The translations under genes were made by a program, and so were the position numbers. Source: Pseudomonadota bacterium (GTDB lineage Bacteria; Pseudomonadota; Gammaproteobacteria; Xanthomonadales; Rhodanobacteraceae). From it: 9,700 nt of DNA. This document shows positions 5,806 through 9,700 of the stretch, in pieces (the stretch's first letter is position 1; each line of letters starts with the position of its first letter). The notes under the pieces were generated by a model. The model had not been told where the DNA came from, searched no databases, and saw only the letters and a list, made by a program, of their open reading frames with translations. The DNA lies in contig JAEYZH010000166.1 of the NCBI GenBank assembly GCA_023430685.1, positions 1-9,700 on the forward strand, in the 5' to 3' direction.

Positions 5806-6041
5806 ACTATCGGCTGCTGTATTTCGCGAGCCTGGCCGATCGCGCGGGCCGCGCCGAGGAACAGCGCGAGAGCGACGCGCGCACGCCGCGCGCGCTGTAC
5901 GCGGAAATCGCCGCGGCGCACGGCTTCACGTTCACGCCCGATCGCCTGCGCGTCGCGGTCAACGGTGCGTTCGTGGAGTGGGGCCACGCGCTCGTCGATC
6001 GCGACGAGGTGGTGTTCCTGCCGCCCGTTTCGGGAGGCTGA
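5802..6041 (+). CDS. moaD: Molybdopterin synthase sulfur-carrier subunit MoaD
   Basis: The product is 79 aa, normal for MoaD. It is a ubiquitin-like beta-grasp protein whose C-terminal Gly is adenylated by MoeB and converted to a thiocarboxylate that donates sulfur in molybdopterin synthase. Seen here: the N-terminal strand YRLLYFASLADRAG (3-16), VAVNG (51-55), the terminal block DEVVFLPPVSGG and the obligatory C-terminal Gly-Gly (78-79). ATG 5802 overlaps the moaC stop by 4 nt (ATGA), with AGGG upstream. moeB is not in the window, so activation must come from elsewhere in the genome. Confidence 0.95.
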   Translation: MNYRLLYFASLADRAGRAEEQRESDARTPRALYAEIAAAHGFTFTPDRLRVAVNGAFVEWGHALVDRDEVVFLPPVSGG

Positions 6042-6045
6042 GGCA

Positions 6046-6480
6046 ATGGCCGCGCGGTTCGCGCTGTCCGCTTCGCCGATCGTGGTCGAAGTCGAGAAGG
6101 CCGCGCTCGGCCACGCGTCGGCGGGTGCCTGCGTCACGTTCGAGGGCTGGGTGCGCGACCACAACGACGGTCGCGGCGTGCTCGCGCTCGACTACCAGGC
6201 CTACGCGGTGCTCGCGCAGAGCGAAGGCGACGCGGTGCTCGCCGAGGCGCTCGCGCGCTTCGGCCTGTGCGCCGCGCGCTGCGTCCACCGCACCGGGCAG
6301 CTGGTGGTCGGCGAGCTCGCGGTGTGGGTCGGCGTCAGCGCCGATCACCGCGGTGCGGCATTCGATGGATGCCGCTGGATCATCGACGAGGTCAAGCGCC
6401 GCGTGCCGATCTGGAAGAACGAACGCTACGTCGACGGCCGCTCGGGCTGGCTGCATCCGGACGGCACGCCGGCCGCCTGA
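6046..6480 (+). CDS. moaE: Molybdopterin synthase catalytic subunit MoaE
   Basis: The product is 144 aa, the usual size. It forms a heterotetramer with MoaD and inserts two sulfurs into cyclic pyranopterin monophosphate. Visible motifs are FEGWVRDHNDGRGV (32-45) with Arg37, LDYQAY (48-53), HRTGQLVVGE (81-90), VSADHRGAAF (97-106), and DEVKRRVPIWKNE (114-126) holding the two catalytic lysines K117 and K124. GGGAGG (6032-6037) lies 8 nt ahead of the ATG inside the end of moaD, a strong ribosome site. It is the last gene of the packed run; no clear terminator follows. Confidence 0.96.
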   Translation: MAARFALSASPIVVEVEKAALGHASAGACVTFEGWVRDHNDGRGVLALDYQAYAVLAQSEGDAVLAEALARFGLCAARCVHRTGQLVVGELAVWVGVSADHRGAAFDGCRWIIDEVKRRVPIWKNERYVDGRSGWLHPDGTPAA

Positions 6481-6613
6481 GCCCGCCTCGTCGGGGCGCG
6501 CGCGCCGCGGTTGCAGCGCGTCGCATCGCGGCGCAGACTGGTCGCCGCATCACCGCGGGGGACCGCTGGCGATGACGGATCAGGGGCCGGCCGCGCGGCT
6601 CGCGGAGCGTCCT

Positions 6614-6636
6614 GCACGCGCCTGCGTGCGAGGAGG
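6614..6636 (+). promoter_or_regulatory. Stem-loop adjoining the ribosome site of the beta-helix gene
   Basis: GCACGC/GCGTGC (6614-6619 with 6624-6629) form a perfect 6 bp stem around GCCT. The strong Shine-Dalgarno AGGAGG (6631-6636) follows one base later, 4 nt before the ATG at 6641. Such closeness could modulate ribosome access. The remainder of the 160 bp gap (6481-6613) shows no recognisable promoter or riboswitch. Confidence 0.35.
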
Positions 6637-6640
6637 CGGC

Positions 6641-7948
6641 ATGCGCGCCCTTCGCGTCCTGTCCGCGGCAGCAGCGCTCGCGGCATTCCCGCTCGCGGCA
6701 TCGGCCGCCACCTTCACCGTCGACACGACCACGCTTGATGCCGGCGACATCGCGCCCGGCGACGGCGAGTGCGCGTGGGCGACGTTCCCGCCAGTCGGCC
6801 AGCGCTGCACGCTGCGCGCGGCGATCATGGAGGCGAATGCGCTGCCGGGCGCGGATCGCGTGATCGTGCCGCTCGCTGTGACGATCGTGCTCGACAATGC
6901 CGGGCGCGACGAGGATGCGGGTGCGCTCGGCGATCTCGACGTCACCGGGCCGCTCGAAATCCGCGCGAGCAGCCTCTCCGATCCCGCTTCGAGCCCGACC
7001 ATCGACGCGGACGGCATCGACCGCGTTTTCGACCTGCACTATTCCGCCGCCGAGGTGCACCTCGTGAACCTGCGCATCACGGGCGGCGCAGCAAACGACG
7101 CGACGACCTTCCTCGGCGGCGGCGTGCGCTCGCAGGTTCCGCTGCTGCACGTGTGGTACTGCGAGATCGCGGGCAACGCGGCCAATGCGGGCGGTGGCCT
7201 GTTCCTCACGCATTCGCTCGACATGGTCGGCAGCGACGTCCACGGCAACGTCGTCACGGACCTCGGTTTCACGAACGTGGACGGCAGCGCGATCCGCGAC
7301 AGCGACAGCGGCGCGGAACCCGGCAACACGGTCTCGATCCGCGGCAGCACGATCCGAGCGAACCTCGCGCTCGGCGGCCCGGGGACACACGCGGCAGTGA
7401 TCCTGCGCACGCCGCTGCTGGTCGAGAACAGCACGTTCAGCGGCAACCTGCCGAACGGGCTGCACGTCTACGGCGCGGACGCGACCCTGACACACGCGAC
7501 GATCACGGGCAGCCAGGCCGGCTATACCTTCGGCGGCCCGACACTCGCATCCGAAAGCGTGGTGCGCAACAGCGTCGTCGCGGGCAACACGGTGACGGAC
7601 TGCCAGTTCATCGCCAGCCACACCACGTCGCATGCGTACACGCTCGACGGCGACGGCACCTGCCAGCTCACGTTCGGCCCGGGCAACCTGCCGAACGCGG
7701 ATGCACGCCTGCGCCCGCTCGCGGTGCGCTTCGGTCGCATCGCGGTGCACGACCTCGGCGCGGGCAGCGACGCGATCGACACCGCGGACCCCGTGCTCGA
7801 GGGCGCGGGAGGCTCCTGCCTCGGCAGCGACCAGGACGGGATCGACCGCCCGCTCGATGGCGACGGTGGCGGCGCGCGCTGCGACATGGGCGCGATCGAA
7901 TTCATGGATCCGATCTTCCTCGACGGCTTCGAGCCACCGCCGCGCTGA
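6641..7948 (+). CDS. Secreted CSLREA / beta-helix protein
   Basis: The product is 435 aa. MRALRVLSAAAALAAFPLAA is a clear Sec signal peptide, with likely cleavage after ASA (residue 22). CTLRAAIMEANA (56-67) matches the CSLREA repeat-domain signature, here with Thr and Ala replacing Ser and Glu. The middle (about 75-345) has many short Asn/Gly-rich turns such as NLRITGG, NSTFSGN and NSVVAGN, typical of a right-handed parallel beta-helix. A polymorphic-outer-membrane or choice-of-anchor-Q-like end, DMGAIEF, lies near 417-423. The protein ends in IFLDGFEPPPR, a tail I recall on many exported proteins of Lysobacterales. ATG 6641 is chosen over the in-frame ATG 6571 because it places the signal peptide at the N terminus and has AGGAGG before it. 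Likely surface or extracellular; ligand unknown. Confidence 0.82.
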   Translation: MRALRVLSAAAALAAFPLAASAATFTVDTTTLDAGDIAPGDGECAWATFPPVGQRCTLRAAIMEANALPGADRVIVPLAVTIVLDNAGRDEDAGALGDLDVTGPLEIRASSLSDPASSPTIDADGIDRVFDLHYSAAEVHLVNLRITGGAANDATTFLGGGVRSQVPLLHVWYCEIAGNAANAGGGLFLTHSLDMVGSDVHGNVVTDLGFTNVDGSAIRDSDSGAEPGNTVSIRGSTIRANLALGGPGTHAAVILRTPLLVENSTFSGNLPNGLHVYGADATLTHATITGSQAGYTFGGPTLASESVVRNSVVAGNTVTDCQFIASHTTSHAYTLDGDGTCQLTFGPGNLPNADARLRPLAVRFGRIAVHDLGAGSDAIDTADPVLEGAGGSCLGSDQDGIDRPLDGDGGGARCDMGAIEFMDPIFLDGFEPPPR

Positions 7949-7973
7949 GCCGTCGAGTGCCTGGGTGGCGCGC

Positions 7974-8002
7974 TTGTACGCGGCCCGCGCACCGGGTATG
8001 CT
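7974..8002 (+). promoter_or_regulatory. Sigma-70 promoter of the tRNA-Ser region
   Basis: TTGTAC (7974-7979) and TATGCT (7997-8002) are 17 bp apart. A GC-rich discriminator follows, a trait of stable-RNA promoters under stringent control. It lies about 33 bp before the broken tRNA-Ser. No other promoter is seen before the intact tRNA-Ser, so this one probably drives both. Confidence 0.65.
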
Positions 8003-8007
8003 GCGCG

Positions 8008-8022
8008 GCCCGCAAAGCGGGC
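8008..8022 (+). other. GC hairpin at the expected transcription start
   Basis: GCCCGC-AAA-GCGGGC is a perfect 6 bp stem with a 3 nt loop. It begins about 6 bp after the -10 box, so it would sit at the 5' end of the tRNA leader. It could be a processing signal or leader structure. Confidence 0.4.
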
Positions 8023-8034
8023 GTACGTGCGTGC

Positions 8035-8107
8035 GGAGAGGCTCCGAGTGGTTGAAGGAGCACGTCTGGAAAGTGTGTAAACGGGTCAAGCCGTTTCGCG
8101 GGTTCGA
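8035..8107 (+). pseudogene. Broken tRNA-Ser(GGA) copy, interrupted in the T loop
   Basis: These 73 nt match the intact tRNA-Ser at 8212-8285 apart from two substitutions (8065 in the anticodon stem, 8090 in the variable arm) and one missing base where TG after the acceptor strand became C. The loss removes position 8 or 9, important for tertiary folding. The anticodon GGA is kept (8068-8070). The match stops after GGGTTCGA in the T loop, where structured repeat copy C begins. After that repeat, AATCCCGCCC (8189-8198) resumes the T-arm 3' strand, but the acceptor strand TCTCCGCCA is replaced by CGCGATGAA. It cannot form a normal tRNA. Confidence 0.85.
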
Positions 8108-8189
8108 CGAGTTCGTCGGGAACGAATTCGGACAGCCGCCAGGCTGGCCCCGAGCGCAGCGAGGGGTGAGGCCCAGGATGGGCCGAACA
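8108..8189 (+). repeat. Structured palindromic repeat, copy C, within a tRNA-Ser T loop
   Basis: This is a complete unit of about 82 bp. Hairpin 1 is CGAGTTCGT/ACGAATTCG with one G-T pair and the same CGGGA loop. Hairpin 2 is CAGCC/GGCTG with a GCCA loop. Hairpin 3 is CCCC (8148-8151) with GGGG (8163-8166), shortened to GA/GA mismatches around GC-GCA-GC. Hairpin 4 is GGCCCA/TGGGCC (8170-8175 with 8179-8184), where T-A pairs of copy A became C-G pairs. It ends in CCGAACA. GTTCG of the tRNA T loop (8102-8106) can pair with CGAAC (8184-8188), closing the whole element. Lengths shrink in step on both sides of hairpin 3, again pointing to structure. Confidence 0.85.
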
Positions 8190-8211
8190 ATCCCGCCCCG
8201 CGATGAAGTAC

Positions 8212-8303
8212 GGAGAGGTGTCCGAGTGGTTGAAGGAGCACGCCTGGAAAGTGTGTAAACGGGTCAAACCGTTTCGCGGGTTCGAATCCCGCCCTCTCCG
8301 CCA
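8212..8303 (+). tRNA. tRNA-Ser (anticodon GGA)
   Basis: This 92 nt gene encodes a class II tRNA with CCA included. The acceptor is GGAGAGG (8212-8218) with CCTCTCC (8293-8299), discriminator G 8300 as for serine tRNAs, and CCA 8301-8303. The anticodon stem CACGC/GTGTG (8239-8243 with 8251-8255) encloses a 7 nt loop with GGA at 8246-8248, reading UCC and UCU. The long variable arm pairs AAACGG with CCGTTT. The T arm is CGGG-TTCGAAT-CCCG. All parts are intact. It lies 22 bp after repeat copy C and seems to depend on the promoter at 7974-8002. Confidence 0.97.
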
Positions 8304-8362
8304 GCCCACCCGCAGCATGCGCAGTCCGGTCGCCCGACTCGGCGGAGCGCGAACGATCTCAC

Positions 8363-8475
8363 GGTGGCTCCGTCGGTCCTCCCGCGACGATAGCTCGCAA
8401 ATCCCGCCAGGTCCGGAAGGAAGCAACGGTAGCGAGTGATTCGGGTGCCGGGATGTGGCTGGCGGAGCCGCCACC
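8363..8475 (+). ncRNA. ffs: Signal recognition particle 4.5S RNA
   Basis: The apical hairpin is unmistakable: CCAGGTCC-GGAA-GGAAGCA (8407-8426), the GGAA tetraloop with the flanking symmetric and asymmetric loops that bind Ffh. TGCCGGGATGTGGCTGG (8446-8462) is the conserved 3' side of the distal stem. The terminal helix pairs GGTGGCTCCG (8363-8372) with CGGAGCC and CCACC (8463-8475). The length is about 113 nt, like the 114 nt E. coli RNA; ends are good to a few bases. With Ffh and FtsY it targets nascent membrane proteins to the inner membrane. The position just before dnaX is a common gammaproteobacterial arrangement. No clear promoter of its own and no T-run terminator are seen, so read-through from tRNA-Ser is possible. 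Confidence 0.93.
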
Positions 8476-8533
8476 CTCCTGCAGCGACGTGCGCGTCGCG
8501 TCGCCGCGCGCGGCATGCCTGCGACGACTTGCT

Positions 8534-8542
8534 TGCTACAAT
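8534..8542 (+). promoter_or_regulatory. Extended -10 promoter for dnaX
   Basis: TGC-TACAAT (8534-8542) is an extended -10 box 24 bp before the dnaX ATG. No -35 hexamer is found at 16-18 bp spacing, as tolerated by extended -10 promoters. The transcript would have a leader of only about 17 nt. Confidence 0.5.
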
Positions 8543-8566
8543 CGGACGTCCTCCCGCGGAACTCCG

Positions 8567-9700
8567 ATGTCCTACCAAGCCCTCGCGCGCAAATGGCGCC
8601 CGCGCCGCTTTTCCGAACTGGTCGGGCAGGAGCACGTCGTGCGCGCGCTCTCGCACGCGCTCGAGAGCGGCCGACTGCACCATGCGTTCCTGTTCACCGG
8701 CACGCGCGGCGTCGGCAAGACCACGATCGCGCGGATCCTCGCCAAGTCGCTGAACTGCGTGAACGGGCCGACCGCGGCGCCCTGCGGCGAGTGCGGCGCG
8801 TGCATGGAGATCGATGCGGGACGCTTCGTCGACCTGCTCGAGATCGACGCCGCGAGCAACACCGGTGTCGACAACGTGCGCGACCTCATCGAGAACGCGA
8901 TGTACGCGCCGACGCGCGGGCGCTTCAAGGTCTATCTGATCGACGAAGTGCACATGCTGTCCAAGCCCGCGTTCAACGCGCTGCTGAAGATCCTCGAAGA
9001 GCCGCCGCCACACGTGAAATTCCTGCTCGCGACGACCGATCCGCAGAAGCTGCTGGTCACCGTGCTCTCGCGCTGCATCAAGTTCAACCTCAAGCGCCTC
9101 ACGCCGACGCAGATCGCGGGGCAGATGCGCCTGATCCTCGACGCCGAAGCGGTCGCCTACGACGAGGAAGGGATCGAGGTGCTCGCGCGCGCGGCCGACG
9201 GCTCGCTGCGCGACGGGCTCTCCCTGCTCGACCAGGCGATCGCGCACGGCGGCGGCTCGCTGCAGGCGGCGGACGTGCATTCGATGCTCGGCACGGTCGA
9301 GCGTGCGCGAGTGCGGCAACTGCTGGACCTGCTTGTCGCGGGCGACGGCGCGGCGCTGCTCGACGAAGTGGACCGGATCGCGTCGTTCGCGCCGGATTTC
9401 GCGCAGGTGCTCGACGAGCTTGCGGGGCTGCTGCACCGGATCCAGTTGCTGCAACTGGTACCGGCTGCCGCGGGGGAGGAAGACGCGTCGCTGCTGGCGA
9501 CTGCCGGCCGCATCGCGGCCGAAGACGTGCAGCTCTGGTACCAGATCGTCGTGACCGGGCGCCGCGACCTGCCACTCGCGCCGACACCGCGCGTCGGCTT
9601 CGAAATGACGCTGCTGCGCATGCTCGCGTTCGCTCCGGTCGGCGCTGAAGCGGCGCTGCGCGCGGCGCCCGGGCGCGCGACCGCTGCGACGGCTGCGGGC
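8567..9700 (+). CDS. dnaX: DNA polymerase III tau/gamma subunit (3' end beyond window)
   Basis: The first 378 aa are present; the frame is open at the window edge. DnaX is the clamp-loader ATPase that, with delta and delta', loads the beta sliding clamp; tau also links the polymerase cores and DnaB. MSYQALARKWRP is the family N terminus. Walker A GTRGVGKT is at 45-52. A zinc knuckle has C64, C73, C76 and C79. Walker B is VYLIDEVHM (122-130) with D126 and E127. Sensor/arginine-finger motif SRC is at 168-170. ADGSLRDGLSLLDQ is the lid-domain motif, and the clamp-loader collar domain begins about residue 240. The Ala-rich end of the window marks the start of the linker toward tau domains IV-V. 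Any programmed frameshift site that makes gamma would lie outside the window. Confidence 0.97.
   Translation, partial: MSYQALARKWRPRRFSELVGQEHVVRALSHALESGRLHHAFLFTGTRGVGKTTIARILAKSLNCVNGPTAAPCGECGACMEIDAGRFVDLLEIDAASNTGVDNVRDLIENAMYAPTRGRFKVYLIDEVHMLSKPAFNALLKILEEPPPHVKFLLATTDPQKLLVTVLSRCIKFNLKRLTPTQIAGQMRLILDAEAVAYDEEGIEVLARAADGSLRDGLSLLDQAIAHGGGSLQAADVHSMLGTVERARVRQLLDLLVAGDGAALLDEVDRIASFAPDFAQVLDELAGLLHRIQLLQLVPAAAGEEDASLLATAGRIAAEDVQLWYQIVVTGRRDLPLAPTPRVGFEMTLLRMLAFAPVGAEAALRAAPGRATAATAAG

Noticed and set aside
8108..8189. Self-splicing intron within tRNA-Ser
   Set aside because: The insert is far too short for group I or II cores, and the acceptor 3' strand is lost, so removal would not give a functional tRNA.
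7902..8516. Long minus-strand and plus-strand frames over the tRNA and SRP RNA region
   Set aside because: They translate RNA genes (for example WLKEHAWKVCKRVKPF from tRNA-Ser and GGIRTRETV from its complement), well-known spurious proteins.

Overview
The window is GC-rich, densely packed bacterial DNA with strong third-position G/C bias. The gene content suggests a gammaproteobacterium of the Lysobacterales (Xanthomonadales), perhaps Rhodanobacteraceae. The clues are a KdkA-type Kdo kinase beside a family 9 glycosyltransferase, the order tRNA-Ser / SRP RNA / dnaX, and a secreted beta-helix protein ending in IFLDGFE. The assignment is inferred from recalled relatives, not from a search.

Layout. 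Bases 1-312 carry no protein gene. They hold one partial and two complete copies of a structured repeat of about 85 bp, two short tRNA-Ser-like 3' tails facing each other, and a bidirectional terminator hairpin. Next come a ferritin-like gene (416-949) and a DUF6165 gene (1080-1472). A family 9 glycosyltransferase on the minus strand (1549-2643) converges on the DUF6165 gene. Divergent from the glycosyltransferase is a tightly packed plus-strand run from 2715 to 6480: kdkA, an MBL-fold hydrolase, moaA, moaC, moaD, moaE. Neighbours overlap by 1-4 nt or lie 4-9 nt apart. A separate gene (6641-7948) encodes an exported CSLREA/beta-helix protein. The right part is an RNA cluster: a promoter, a broken tRNA-Ser whose T loop is interrupted by a third complete copy of the repeat, an intact tRNA-Ser(GGA), the 4.5S SRP RNA, and the start of dnaX, which runs off the window.

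How the genes work together. GT9 and KdkA belong to lipid A-Kdo/core assembly of LPS, and DUF6165 may share that context. MoaA and MoaC turn GTP into cyclic pyranopterin monophosphate; MoaD and MoaE make molybdopterin from it. moaB/mog, moeA and mobA are not in the window. The MBL-fold enzyme is translationally coupled between the LPS kinase and moaA, and its role is unknown.

The least ordinary feature is the repeat family. Three complete copies share a four-hairpin plan with compensatory base changes. One copy splits a tRNA-Ser gene copy exactly in the T loop. The others are flanked by pieces that look like T-arm or acceptor remnants of tRNA-Ser.
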